35,619 nucleotides of DNA from an uncultured Opitutales bacterium. GTDB lineage: Bacteria > Verrucomicrobiota > Verrucomicrobiia > Opitutales > Intestinicryptomonadaceae. Shown piece by piece: positions 8,101 through 16,717 of this stretch; position 1 is the first letter of the stretch, and every line of letters starts with the position of its first letter. The translations under genes and the position numbers were made by a program. Below the pieces are notes generated by a model. That model saw nothing but the letters and a program-made list of their open reading frames with translations, did not search any database and was not told the DNA's origin. The stretch is from the NCBI GenBank assembly GCA_944389195.1, contig CALXLM010000018.1, positions 1-35,619 on the forward strand, given 5' to 3'.

Positions 8101-9204
8101 CTATTCCCCCATGGTTTTCTTTATATATTCCGCCTCTTTTTTGCTGTAGGGTACTCCGCTTTCGAAGAAAACGTCGTGGAACCATATTTTAAGCATGTCT
8201 GGAGTGGGATTTTCCATTTTGTTGAACTTCCATGAATATATGGTTTGGGTCTTCCCGCTTACAAGCCCCCAGCAATATGCGGCAACTTTTTCTTTTTTCA
8301 TCATGCCGAGTTCAGGGTCGAAGCGGCTGCCGGGGCGCGCCATAAATTCGGTGCAGAACAGCGGGCGGTTATATCGGCGAAGCTTGGATATTATGGTTTT
8401 CAGATGTTTTTTGCCGCCGTAGCAGTGGAACGATATTATGTCGGATTCGCTGCGCTGCAGCGCGTTAAACACTTTGCCTACGGTGCTGGTTTCAGAGGAG
8501 TACTCGCCTGACGTTATGGGTTGGGACGGATTTGCGGAGCGCGCCCATTCGAATGTTTTTTTCAAAAGCTCCTTTGTGCCGTAAAACGCGGCGGCGTCGC
8601 CTTTTTCGTTTCCGTCTATCACAGTGAAACCTATGTTTCCAGGTTCATTGTACACGTCCCAGCCCAAAACGCGCGGGTCGTCGCGGTAGCGCGACACGAC
8701 GGCTTTTACATATTCCTCAAGCTTTCCCCATTTCGACTTGTCCTTGACTATCGACAGCGACGGGGACTTTACCCAGCCGGAGTTGTGCCTGCAAAGCTTG
8801 GGTTCGGGCTGTTTGCCGTATGCCGATTCAGGATTCCAGCAGCTGTCGAAAATTACGAATAGGGTTTTTATTCCGCGTCTGTCGGCTATTTCCAGGTATT
8901 TGTCTACGTTCTTGAAAAACCTTTCGCCTTCGTTGGCCCACACGACGTCGCTGAGAAACACCCTCATGCTGTTGAAGCCGATGGCCGCCGCCCAGCCGAG
9001 TTCCCTGTCTATCGTCTCTGGGCTGAAGGTGTCAGAACTCCACATTTCTATTTGGTTTATGGCGTTTGACGGAATGAAGTTTGCGCCGGCATAAAACGGT
9101 TGTGAGGCGTACCATGAATTCGCCTTTTCCTCAGACCATTTTTCTCTCGCCGATAGAGCTGTGACGGTCAGAACCGCAATGATTGCAAATATTGTTCTAT
9201 TCAT
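8101..9204 (-). CDS. exported GH5-like (clan GH-A) glycoside hydrolase
   Basis: A 367-residue TIM-barrel glycosidase with a signal peptide (NRTIFAIIAVLTVTALSA). The clan GH-A pair is visible: acid/base Glu187 in WDVYNEPGN at the end of strand 4 and nucleophile Glu286 in FCTEFMAR at the end of strand 7. Other family marks are the Arg in NSMRVFL (strand 2), FDSCWNP and HCYGG. Relatives are annotated as cellulase-family or 1,4-beta-xylanase proteins; the real substrate is not settled by sequence. An AGGATAA element precedes the ATG. It is the last gene of an apparent operon with the two esterases (15 bp to the stop of the preceding one), which points to degradation of an acylated polysaccharide. 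Confidence 0.8.
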   Translation of the reverse strand: MNRTIFAIIAVLTVTALSAREKWSEEKANSWYASQPFYAGANFIPSNAINQIEMWSSDTFSPETIDRELGWAAAIGFNSMRVFLSDVVWANEGERFFKNVDKYLEIADRRGIKTLFVIFDSCWNPESAYGKQPEPKLCRHNSGWVKSPSLSIVKDKSKWGKLEEYVKAVVSRYRDDPRVLGWDVYNEPGNIGFTVIDGNEKGDAAAFYGTKELLKKTFEWARSANPSQPITSGEYSSETSTVGKVFNALQRSESDIISFHCYGGKKHLKTIISKLRRYNRPLFCTEFMARPGSRFDPELGMMKKEKVAAYCWGLVSGKTQTIYSWKFNKMENPTPDMLKIWFHDVFFESGVPYSKKEAEYIKKTMGE

Positions 9205-9219
9205 GTACTTATCCTATTC

Positions 9220-10059
9220 CTATTTAGAGTTGAAAAATTTAAGGAAGAAGAGAATTTGGTAGTCGACGGCGTTGTTCCAGTATTCGTGCGTGTGCGACCC
9301 GGGGCGCGTAATGTATTCGTGCGGAATCCTCATGTATAGCATCTTTTTATGCAGCTCTTCGTTGACGTTGTAGAAGAAGTCGGAGGTGCCGCAGTCTATG
9401 ATTATTTTAGGGGCGGTTCTCGGATTTATTTTGTGGAGCTGGTTGATAACGGTGTGGTCGTCCCATGTTTTGCTGTTCTGGCAATAGTCTCCAAGAGACT
9501 CCTTCATTTTCCAGTTTTCCGGAAACGGGCGTATGTCCACCCCGCCGCTCATAGAGCCGCACGCCCCGAACACATCGGGGTGCCTTATGCCGAGCCAAAG
9601 CGCGCCGTGCCCGCCCATGCTGAAACCGGTAATTGCTCTGCCTTTTGGCGACTTTACCGTCCGGAATTTTGCGTCTATTTGTTCTACGAGCTCTTTTGAC
9701 ACATACGTTTCGTACTTAAATTCGGGCTTTTTTGGCGCGTCCCAATACCAGCTTGTGGATCCGTCAGGGCATACGAATATAACGTCGCACTGCGACGCCA
9801 CTTTTTGAAGCGATGGCTTCGTTCGCTGTATCCACCCAAGATGGTTGTTGCCGAATCCGTGAAGGAGATATATCACAGGATACGATTTTTCGCTTTCCGA
9901 CGCATAGGAGTCAGGAAGGACCACGGTGGCGGGAATCTCCTTGTTCATTGACGCGCTTGCTGTGTTTATAACGCTCACGCTTTCGTCGCCGGCGCGCAGC
10001 AGGCACGCCGAAGACAGTATGAGTATGCCGGTGAATAATAACGCTTTTGCCGTTTTCAT
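9220..10059 (-). CDS. CE1-like exported esterase (EstA/esterase D type), copy 1
   Basis: A 279-residue alpha/beta hydrolase with a signal peptide ending near LRAG. Its triad can be read: nucleophile Ser147 in GFSMGGHG, Asp227 in DCGTSDFF and His256 in PGSHTHEYW; the oxyanion region is YLLHGFGNN. The family includes feruloyl and acetyl esterases and S-formylglutathione hydrolase; the export signal and the glycosidase neighbour favour a carbohydrate esterase. I place the start at the ATG at 10059, which follows the stop codon of the preceding gene by one base (TAA A ATG); the TTG further up is less likely. Such close packing suggests translational coupling. It is a close paralogue of the upstream gene. 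Confidence 0.85.
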   Translation of the reverse strand: MKTAKALLFTGILILSSACLLRAGDESVSVINTASASMNKEIPATVVLPDSYASESEKSYPVIYLLHGFGNNHLGWIQRTKPSLQKVASQCDVIFVCPDGSTSWYWDAPKKPEFKYETYVSKELVEQIDAKFRTVKSPKGRAITGFSMGGHGALWLGIRHPDVFGACGSMSGGVDIRPFPENWKMKESLGDYCQNSKTWDDHTVINQLHKINPRTAPKIIIDCGTSDFFYNVNEELHKKMLYMRIPHEYITRPGSHTHEYWNNAVDYQILFFLKFFNSK

Positions 10060-10060
10060 T

Positions 10061-10912
10061 TTATTTGTTTTGTTTGTTGATTTTTCCGTCAAAGAATCTC
10101 TTGAAGAAAAGCATGTGGTATTCTATGGCGTTGTTCCAATAGTCGTGTGTGTGGCCGCCGGGACGGAACGTGAAGTCGTGCGGTATTTTCAATTTCATTA
10201 GCTTTTCCGCAAGTGCCTTGTTGACATCAAAGAGAAAATCGTCGAATCCGCAGTCGATAAAAAGATAGGGAGAACCGGGATTCATCTTTTCTACCAAATG
10301 GAATGCTGAGTTGTTTTTGCGCAATTCCTGTGTCGAGGCTTCGTCTCCGAAAATTTTATCGAGAAGCAGCGTGTTTTTGTGTTTTAGAAGATTTACGGCT
10401 CCGCTTGTCGATCCTGCCGCGCCGAATATTTCGGGATTCCTTATGGCAAGAATAAGAGCGCCGTGCCCTCCCATGCTCGCCCCCGTTATTCCGCGCTTGC
10501 TTTTGTCGCGCTCAACGCGGAATTTTTTCTCTATTTGCGGCACAAGTTCCTTTGTTATATATGTTTCGTATTGCGAGTTCTTGTCTATGGGGCTGTCAAT
10601 ATACCATGTGTTGCCGACTTCTGGGCACACCACCACAATGTCGTATTTCGACGCCAAAGACTGCAGGTCGGGCTTTATTTTCGGCCACGATTTTCTGCTT
10701 CCCGTGTATCCGTGCAGCATGTACAAGACCGGATATTTTCTCGATCCTTCGGTAAAATACGAATCAGGAAGAACCACAAGAGCCGGAATGGTCTTGTTCA
10801 TTGATTCGCTTTTTATCTGGGTGTCGAAAACCTTTTCGATGCAATCTGATGCGCACGCGCATACCGCAGTTGCGGCGAAGATAAATATTGAAATAATACG
10901 GCAACCTTTCAT
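10061..10912 (-). CDS. CE1-like exported esterase, copy 2
   Basis: A 283-residue paralogue of the next gene, with the same blocks: SESMNKTIPALVVLPDSY, YMLHGYTGS, nucleophile Ser146 in GASMGGHG, Asp225 in CGFDDF and His254 in PGGHTHDYW. A hydrophobic signal (CRIISIFIFAATAVCACA) follows the chosen ATG at 10912; a second ATG at 10945 and a longer frame upstream are possible, but only this one gives a clean signal peptide. Function as for copy 1: probable acyl or feruloyl esterase acting outside the cytoplasm. It is the first gene of the esterase-esterase-glycosidase unit and diverges from the antiporter gene over 98 bp that must hold both promoters. No Shine-Dalgarno is visible. Confidence 0.85.
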   Translation of the reverse strand: MKGCRIISIFIFAATAVCACASDCIEKVFDTQIKSESMNKTIPALVVLPDSYFTEGSRKYPVLYMLHGYTGSRKSWPKIKPDLQSLASKYDIVVVCPEVGNTWYIDSPIDKNSQYETYITKELVPQIEKKFRVERDKSKRGITGASMGGHGALILAIRNPEIFGAAGSTSGAVNLLKHKNTLLLDKIFGDEASTQELRKNNSAFHLVEKMNPGSPYLFIDCGFDDFLFDVNKALAEKLMKLKIPHDFTFRPGGHTHDYWNNAIEYHMLFFKRFFDGKINKQNK

Positions 10913-11010
10913 AGAAACGATGATAATAAAAGAAATAGGTCGCATGTAGCAAATAAAAAACGTCTTTCGGAGTTTTTTAAGCGGCGGAAAAATTCGGATT
11001 TTACTCTGAT

Positions 11011-12510
11011 ATGAGGCACATAACCCCTGAGAATATTCTGCTCGTAGGTTCGGGAATGCTTCTTGCAAGCGTTTTTGCCGGGAAAATGAGTTCGCGGTTC
11101 GGGATACCTTCTCTGCTGTTGTTTCTGGGCGTCGGAATGATTATGGGAAGCGACGGCGTAGGATACCATTTTGACAACGCCTATACGACCCAATTCGTCG
11201 GTATAATGGCGCTTAGCGTCATACTTTTTTCCGGGGGCGCAGACACGAGGTTTTCGGAGGTAAGGCCCGTGCTTCGCGAGGGGATTGTCTTAGCGACGCT
11301 CGGGGTCGTTTTAACGGCACTGCTAACGGGGGCGTTCATTTGGCGTGTGAGCGGTTTTTTCGGGTTCGACCTCGGTTTTGCGGAATCGCTTTTGTTGGCT
11401 TCGGTGATGTCGTCCACCGATTCGGCGTCTGTTTTTGCGCTGCTGCGCTCAAAGGGGCTTTCGCTGCGCGAAAATTTAAGGGCCACACTCGAGCTTGAAA
11501 GCGGAAGCAACGACCCCATGGCATACATACTGACCGTGGTGCTTATACAGTATATACAGGGTGGAGTATCTTTAGATTCGGCGTTTTTGATGTTTTTTGC
11601 GCAGATAGTATTGGGGGCGGCCCTTGGGGTGTTTTTCGGATATGTCGTCGTGTGGCTGGCAAACAGGGCGGCTTTCGACAATGCGTCGCTATATTCGGTT
11701 TTAATTGTCGCGTGCGTATTATTCATATTTTCGGCGACAGACAGATTGGGCGGAAACGGTTATTTGGCGGTATATGTGTCGGGTCTGCTTTTCGGGAACT
11801 CCAAAGTGGCGCATCTGAGAAACACAAAGAGGTTCTTTTCAGCCTTTGCATGGCTATGGCAGATAATTATGTTTCTTACGCTTGGACTTCTCGTCAATCC
11901 GAGCGAGCTTCTACCAGTGTCGGTTTTTGCGCTGCTTATAGGCGTATTTCTGATATTATTAGGCCGCCCATTGAGCGTGCTGCTGTGCTTGGCACCGTTT
12001 AAGACCTATTCGGCTCGCGGAAAGCTGTATATATCGTGGGTCGGACTGCGCGGCGCGGTGCCGATTATTTTCGCAACATATCCGCTTGTTGCCGGAGTGA
12101 CGGAAGCACGGCTTATGTTCAACGTCGTATTTTTTATAACCATATTGTCGCTGGCGGTCCAGGGTATGACGGTCGCTAAAATGGCTTTCTGGCTTAAGGT
12201 TTGCGGAAAAGGCGAAAACGCAAAGTCGAATTTGGATTTTGAGCTTCCCGACGAAATGAAATCGGTGATATCCGAAATAGATGTGACAGAGACTCTGCTT
12301 TCGGGCGGGGATACGTTGGCGTCGCTTTCGCTTCCCCCAAAGACTTTGGTCATCATGGTCGGGCGCGGCGGGGGATATTTTATACCGGGCGGCGCCTCGA
12401 AGCTTTGCAAAGGCGACAAGCTGTTTGTTATAAGCCACGATGAAAGCAATCTGAAATCGGTATGCGAAAAATTGAACGTGCCATATTATACGATGGGCGA
12501 AAACAGTTGA
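11011..12510 (+). CDS. K+/H+ (or Na+/H+) antiporter of the CPA1 NhaP2/CvrA type
   Basis: A 499-residue protein with about 12 membrane spans, followed by a cytoplasmic tail. The transport core carries the CPA motifs LFLGVGMIMGSDG, ILFSGGADT, the SSTDSASV block and LELESGSNDPMAY with the conserved Asp-containing centre, and WVGLRGAVPIIFATYPL late in the core. The tail from about residue 415 to 490 (KTLVIMVGRGGGYFIPGG and KGDKLFVISH) matches a TrkA-C/RCK-C regulatory domain, the architecture of NhaP2/CvrA potassium-proton antiporters. It should export K+ or Na+ against H+ to control volume and pH. The ATG start has no clear Shine-Dalgarno. Confidence 0.85.
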   Translation: MRHITPENILLVGSGMLLASVFAGKMSSRFGIPSLLLFLGVGMIMGSDGVGYHFDNAYTTQFVGIMALSVILFSGGADTRFSEVRPVLREGIVLATLGVVLTALLTGAFIWRVSGFFGFDLGFAESLLLASVMSSTDSASVFALLRSKGLSLRENLRATLELESGSNDPMAYILTVVLIQYIQGGVSLDSAFLMFFAQIVLGAALGVFFGYVVVWLANRAAFDNASLYSVLIVACVLFIFSATDRLGGNGYLAVYVSGLLFGNSKVAHLRNTKRFFSAFAWLWQIIMFLTLGLLVNPSELLPVSVFALLIGVFLILLGRPLSVLLCLAPFKTYSARGKLYISWVGLRGAVPIIFATYPLVAGVTEARLMFNVVFFITILSLAVQGMTVAKMAFWLKVCGKGENAKSNLDFELPDEMKSVISEIDVTETLLSGGDTLASLSLPPKTLVIMVGRGGGYFIPGGASKLCKGDKLFVISHDESNLKSVCEKLNVPYYTMGENS

Positions 12511-12551
12511 TGCGCCATGCCGGCAGAGGATAGCATGAAGGCGGAGTTCAA

Positions 12552-12584
12552 GCGTCTCCGGCAGATTGGGACGCGCCGGTTTTT
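12552..12584 (+). terminator. probable terminator of the antiporter gene
   Basis: GC-rich sequence able to form either gcgtc/gacgc (12552-12556 with 12570-12574, extended by CC/GG) or ccggc/gccgg (12558-12562 with 12575-12579), followed at once by five T. It lies about 45 bp beyond the antiporter stop codon. Confidence 0.5.
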
Positions 12585-12643
12585 GTGCTTGTTTTGCAGC
12601 CCGAAATGTTTATTTTACAACAGAATTTATTCTATATATAACA

Positions 12644-14548
12644 ATGAAGAGGCTTAAATATTGTTTAATTTTTGTTTTTTTTGCGGTTTTGCCGCCTGCG
12701 CTATTTGGGGGAGAAAAGATTTTTTCGTACCGGTCGTTTTGGCCAGAGTTTGAAGCCATGAAGCGTTTTGCCGCCGCGGGGGTTGACACTGTGGCGTTTC
12801 TGCCTGGGAATACCCACAATTCGCTTGGGGAGCGGTACAGCAAGTATCCGAACGTGTGGAAATGGTACGGAGAATACGATTTCGGCGTTCTGGACAAACA
12901 GTTCGACGACATCATAGCGGTAAATCCAAATGCGAATTTCGTTTGTATTGTTGATTTGAATACTCCATTGTGGCTTTCACGGCAGTTGTCGTGCAGGGGG
13001 TTCTCGATGGAATGCGACAGCTTTACGCAGCTTTCAAACGTGGTTGCAAATCCGGTCTGGCGCCGCGAAGTTTCCGCCTATTTAAAGGCTTTTCTATCGC
13101 ATACTGAGAAAAAATACGGAAAAAAAATAAAGGCTTATCTGCTCGCGTGCGGACAAACCGACGAATGGATGGATTACAGCAGGTTTTCGGCGGCTCGCTT
13201 CAAGACTGCCGCTTGGAAGAAATGGCTTGCGGAACGGGGCAAGCGGATTGTCCCGGTTCCGGTTTTGGAGAGAATTGATTCGGCGTCGTTCGAGAATTTT
13301 ATAAGGGATCCCCAAACGGAAGGCGATATAATAGACTATGTGACGTTTTCGAGCGACATTATCGCCGACACTATTGAGGAATTCGCGTCTATTACGCGCA
13401 GGTCTATTTCCACAGACAAACAGATAGGAATGTTTTTCGGATATATACTTCAGCTTACCGGCGGCCGCATGGTGTCGTGCGGGCATTTAAGCTACGAGCG
13501 CATATTTTCGTCGCCCAACATCGATTTTTTTGTGAGCCCCGGCAGCTATTATGACCGCAAAATGGGGCAGGGCAGCGGATTCATGTGCCCCAACGGCTCC
13601 CGCCTCAGAAGCGGCAAAGGGTGGCTGCACGAAATGGACCATTTTACCCCCACATCGCGCTATCCCCATCCGACCGTTGCGGGACAGAACTCCTGCTGGA
13701 AAAACCAGGCAGAAATTGACGCTGGGCTTAAGCGCGAATTCGCGCTCACCATGGTGAACGGAACGTCGCTTTGGTGTTTCGACATGTGGGGCGGATTTTT
13801 TGATTCGCCCGAAAGCATGGCAGTAATAGAAAAAAGCAAAAAACTTTGGGATAAATACGCGAAAAATCCCGCGCCGAGCATGGCAGAAGTCGCGCTGGTA
13901 GTCGATCCGCAGAGCGCCGTTTATGTAAATGACAACAATCCGAAATGCTCAAAGCTTTTTGTGGAAATGCGCACAAAGCTAAATGCGCTCGGCGCGCCTT
14001 TTGAGGTTTATTCATTCAACGACATAGGGAAGGTCGATATGAGTCGGATCAAGCTTTTCATCTTTCCGGCAATGTTTCATTTGACTCCTGAACGCATGGA
14101 AATTTTAAACAAACACGTCTTTACGTCGGGAAAAACCTCGGTGTTCATGTATGCCGCGGGCATATCCGACGGAAAGACTCTCGACGTTTCTCGCGTGGAA
14201 AAGCTTACCGGGTTTCCCTATAAAACTAAGGGCATAAACGAAAAGAAATTTGCCGGGCACAACAGGGTGTATATATTCGACTACGATGTTGCGACTCCGG
14301 CAGTTCTCAGAAAGCTCGCCGAAAAGTCCGGAGTAAAGCTTTACACCGATTTTGAAACGCCCGTGTATGCAAACGAAAGGCTTGTAGCCGTACACACCGC
14401 AGAGGGTGGAAAGAAAACAATATCGTTGCCAAAAAAATATTCGAAGGTTGTAGAGCTTTACACGGGCAGAGTTGTAGCGGAAAATTCGGACGGATTCGTT
14501 TACGAGTTTTCGACCCCGGATACCGCGCTTTTTGAGCTTTTTGAATAG
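12644..14548 (+). CDS. exported GH42-like beta-galactosidase-fold glycosidase
   Basis: About 634 residues. A signal peptide (KRLKYCLIFVFFAVLPPALFG) precedes a TIM barrel. Glu174 in CGQTDEWMDYS fits the acid/base of GH42-like enzymes, and Glu330 in GWLHEMDHF fits the nucleophile position. After about residue 400 comes a Rossmann-like domain (AEVALVVDPQSAVYV, KLFIFPAMFHLT) like the beta-galactosidase trimerisation domain, and then a small beta domain. Substrate is not clear; a beta-galactosidase or related exo-enzyme is the best guess. The ATG follows directly on tctatatataac, a -10-like sequence so close that a leaderless mRNA is possible; no Shine-Dalgarno is present. The in-frame start further up (12566) lacks a signal peptide and is not preferred. 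Confidence 0.7.
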   Translation: MKRLKYCLIFVFFAVLPPALFGGEKIFSYRSFWPEFEAMKRFAAAGVDTVAFLPGNTHNSLGERYSKYPNVWKWYGEYDFGVLDKQFDDIIAVNPNANFVCIVDLNTPLWLSRQLSCRGFSMECDSFTQLSNVVANPVWRREVSAYLKAFLSHTEKKYGKKIKAYLLACGQTDEWMDYSRFSAARFKTAAWKKWLAERGKRIVPVPVLERIDSASFENFIRDPQTEGDIIDYVTFSSDIIADTIEEFASITRRSISTDKQIGMFFGYILQLTGGRMVSCGHLSYERIFSSPNIDFFVSPGSYYDRKMGQGSGFMCPNGSRLRSGKGWLHEMDHFTPTSRYPHPTVAGQNSCWKNQAEIDAGLKREFALTMVNGTSLWCFDMWGGFFDSPESMAVIEKSKKLWDKYAKNPAPSMAEVALVVDPQSAVYVNDNNPKCSKLFVEMRTKLNALGAPFEVYSFNDIGKVDMSRIKLFIFPAMFHLTPERMEILNKHVFTSGKTSVFMYAAGISDGKTLDVSRVEKLTGFPYKTKGINEKKFAGHNRVYIFDYDVATPAVLRKLAEKSGVKLYTDFETPVYANERLVAVHTAEGGKKTISLPKKYSKVVELYTGRVVAENSDGFVYEFSTPDTALFELFE

Positions 14549-14600
14549 CCGGCAAATTGCAAAAACGCCCATTAGGCGCGCTCCGGCCGGAATTTTTTGT
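14548..14600 (+). terminator. weak terminator-like structure after the GH42-like gene
   Basis: gccgg (14548-14552) can pair with ccggc (14583-14587) around a smaller hairpin cgcc-catta-ggcg (14566-14578), followed by cggaattttttgtttt. The T-run is good but the outer stem is short. Confidence 0.35.
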
Positions 14601-14753
14601 TTTGACGAGGGGGGGGCGATGGCGCCGCTTTTTATTGCGGGCGCTTTTTGCAAGCGGCGTTTTCCATCGGGGATTGTGGTTGTTTTTTGCCTTTTGCGGC
14701 GGCTCAGCGCCGGTCCGCCCTCCGACAAATTGGAGAATGGTGGTTTGGGCGTT

Positions 14754-15011
14754 TTAAGCAGTTATTCGTTCGTCGGTTTTTAACGCCGCAATGACCCTTT
14801 GCATGGACAATATTCTGTGCTTTAATCCGTTTTCGTATTCGTCGGGAGAGAATGCGGCCGTGCGCGAAGGATTATCGTCGTTGTTTAGCGAGCATCTGCA
14901 GATTTCGCATATCGAGGTTTCTCCGTTGACGTCGAAAGCGACGGCTTTTATATCGCTTCCGCAAATGTGTCACCGTTGTCCGATTGACAGGGTTTTAACT
15001 TTTCTTACCAT
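14754..15011 (-). pseudogene. small zinc-ribbon protein interrupted by in-frame TGA (nonsense mutation or selenocysteine candidate)
   Basis: On the minus strand an ATG at 15011 opens a frame of 85 codons that ends with TAA at 14754-14756 and has one internal TGA (14970-14972, codon 14). Before it the protein reads VRKVKTLSIGQR; after it come HICGSDIKAVAF, then ICEICRCSLNN, and a helical charged tail ending ALKTDERITA. If TGA were Cys, residues 14-34 would form a normal zinc ribbon: CxxCG, about 16 residues, CxxC. The substitution falls exactly on the first ligand, so either a TGC/TGT codon mutated to TGA or the codon is read as selenocysteine (UxxC). No ATG, GTG or TTG after the TGA could restart the ribbon. 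No Shine-Dalgarno is visible. A plus-strand frame (14791-15054) overlaps but is poor in charged residues and less protein-like. The family is not known to me. Confidence 0.45.
14933..14961 (-). other. 9-bp hairpin just downstream of the in-frame TGA (possible SECIS-like element)
   Basis: Read on the minus strand, the RNA CGGAAGCGA pairs with UCGCUUUCG (nine pairs, one G-U) around an 11-nt loop. The stem begins 9 nt after the TGA and the loop begins 18 nt after it, within the 16-37 nt range described for bacterial SECIS elements. The loop starts with UA, so it lacks the G usually found in its first two positions. A chance hairpin in coding sequence is equally possible. Confidence 0.3.
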
Positions 15012-15150
15012 AAAATGCAGTTGTTTTTTCTTTGTATATTTTATTATATTATGAAAAGCTTCAATATTTCAATAAAAAATATAAATAATTTTTCTATGAA
15101 TTAACCATAATTATTATGCGTTTTGTTTGCGGCCTGCGATTCGAATGTGT

Positions 15151-15208
15151 TTGACAAAACCCTCATTGCAAATCAAAATAATTCAACACAAACATTAAAA
15201 AGGTCAAT
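15151..15208 (+). promoter_or_regulatory. putative promoter and ribosome binding site of rhaB
   Basis: A perfect TTGACA (15151-15156) is followed after 17-18 bp by caaaata (15174-15180), a weak -10. An AAAAGG Shine-Dalgarno (about 15198-15203) stands 5 nt before the ATG. The surrounding 150 bp are AT-rich. I see no clear operator for a rhamnose regulator. Confidence 0.4.
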
Positions 15209-16684
15209 ATGGCGAATAAAGTTTATCTTGCGGTTGATTTGGGGGCGGGCAGCGGGCGTTTGATGGCCGCCGTTTTTGATTCGAAAAAAATAAGGCTCGA
15301 GGAGGTGTCGCGTTGGGCGAGCGAGCCGGTAAAAACTGGCAACTCCTTTCATTGGGATGCGGAGGCAATATTCGGCGAGATTGTGTCCGCGATAAAAAAG
15401 GCGAGGGCAATTTACGGGGCTTCGATAGTTTCGGTGGGCATAGACACATGGGGGGTGGACTACGGGTTGCTTGACGCCTCCGACAAACTTTTGAACATGC
15501 CGTACATTTATAGGGACTCGCGTACCGACGGAATGATGGACAGAGTGTTTTCAAAAGTTCCGAAAAGGGACATCTATTTTCAGACCGGCATACAGTTCAT
15601 GTTTTTTAACACGCTGTTTCAGATAATGGCCGAGCTTGAAAAGGGTGGAAATATAGACAAGGCAAGGACATTTTTAATGATGCCCGATTTGTTTGCGTTC
15701 ATGCTTACTGGCGTAAAAGCCAACGAGAGGACGAACGCTTCTACGACGCAAATGTACAATCCCTTCAAGCGCGAATGGTCGAAGGAAATAATAGGTGGCA
15801 TAGGTGCACCGCAGGGGATTTTCGGGAGCGGATTCGCCGAGTGCGGAGATGCAATAGGCGGTTTGCGCGCTGAGCTGCGCGGAGAATTGGGCGATATGAA
15901 AGTTGTTGCCGTGGCCAGCCATGACACTGCTTCGGCGGTTGCGGCGGCCCCTGCGCGCACGGGTTTGACGGCGTATATCAACAGCGGAACATGGTCTCTG
16001 CCGGGGGTGGAATTAAGCGCTCCGGTCGCAACCGACGCATCTTTTAAGGAGAATTTTACAAACGAAGTCGGGGCGGAAAACACGATACGCTTCCTCAAAA
16101 ACGTCACCGGAATGTGGCTTGTGCAAAAATCCAAAGAGTCGTGGAGGTCGAAAGGCTGCGACAAATCGTATGCGGAGCTCGAAAAGGCCGCGGCAGAAAG
16201 CGAACCTATGCGCACGCTGATAAATCCGGACGCCCCGGATTTCGTCATGCCGCAGGACATGCCGGGCGCCATCGCCGAGTTTGCCCGTAAAAACTCCCTG
16301 CCGGTGCCAGACACCCACGGCCGCATTTTTAGGGCCATACAGGAAAGCATCGCCCTCAAATACGCCTGTGTTTTCGATACTATCGAAAAACTCTGCGGCG
16401 TTGTCGTATCCGAGATAAACGTGATGGGAGGAGGCTCAAAAGACTCTATGTTGAACCAGTTTACGGCCGATGCGACGGGGCGCACGGTGCTTGCCGGCCC
16501 TACGGAGTCGACCGCCCTCGGAAATGTCGCCATGCAGATGAAGGCGGACGGTATCGTCGGGAATCTCGCCGAGGCGCGCGCTATTATATCGGCAAGCTGC
16601 GAGCCGAAAGTTTACGAACCCTCACGGGAGGCCGCCCCAAAATGGGCGGACGCGCTCGGAAAATTTCGGGAAATGTACGCGTAG
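15209..16684 (+). CDS. rhaB: rhamnulokinase (FGGY family)
   Basis: A 491-residue cytoplasmic sugar kinase that phosphorylates L-rhamnulose to rhamnulose 1-phosphate. The ATPase motif VDLGAGSGRLM is at the N-terminus; GIDTWGVDYGLLD, YRDSRT and TGIQFMFFNTLFQ are rhamnulokinase-type sequences; NSGTWSLPGVE and NVMGGGSKDSMLNQFTAD form the second ATP-binding half. Length matches the family (480-490). No isomerase (rhaA/rhaI) or aldolase (rhaD) gene lies in the window, so the rest of the rhamnose pathway must be elsewhere. A good Shine-Dalgarno and a bulged-stem terminator flank it, so it is probably a single-gene transcription unit. Confidence 0.92.
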   Translation: MANKVYLAVDLGAGSGRLMAAVFDSKKIRLEEVSRWASEPVKTGNSFHWDAEAIFGEIVSAIKKARAIYGASIVSVGIDTWGVDYGLLDASDKLLNMPYIYRDSRTDGMMDRVFSKVPKRDIYFQTGIQFMFFNTLFQIMAELEKGGNIDKARTFLMMPDLFAFMLTGVKANERTNASTTQMYNPFKREWSKEIIGGIGAPQGIFGSGFAECGDAIGGLRAELRGELGDMKVVAVASHDTASAVAAAPARTGLTAYINSGTWSLPGVELSAPVATDASFKENFTNEVGAENTIRFLKNVTGMWLVQKSKESWRSKGCDKSYAELEKAAAESEPMRTLINPDAPDFVMPQDMPGAIAEFARKNSLPVPDTHGRIFRAIQESIALKYACVFDTIEKLCGVVVSEINVMGGGSKDSMLNQFTADATGRTVLAGPTESTALGNVAMQMKADGIVGNLAEARAIISASCEPKVYEPSREAAPKWADALGKFREMYA

Positions 16685-16689
16685 TTTTC

Positions 16690-16717
16690 CGCCGCTTTCT
16701 TTAAAGGCGATTTTTTA
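16690..16717 (+). terminator. intrinsic terminator of rhaB
   Basis: cgc (16690-16692) and cttt (16695-16698), with a 2-nt bulge, pair with aaag and gcg (16703-16709) around a CTTT loop, followed by a run of six T. It starts just after the rhaB stop codon. Confidence 0.6.

Noticed and set aside
14791-15054. Plus-strand frame of 87 codons between the GH42-like gene and rhaB
   Set aside because: Its translation is rich in Cys, Phe, Ser and Leu with a tail of hydrophobic residues from an AT-rich stretch, and it has no Shine-Dalgarno. It is antisense to the more protein-like zinc-ribbon frame.
15619-16533. Minus-strand frame of 304 codons
   Set aside because: Antisense to rhaB, whose assignment is certain.
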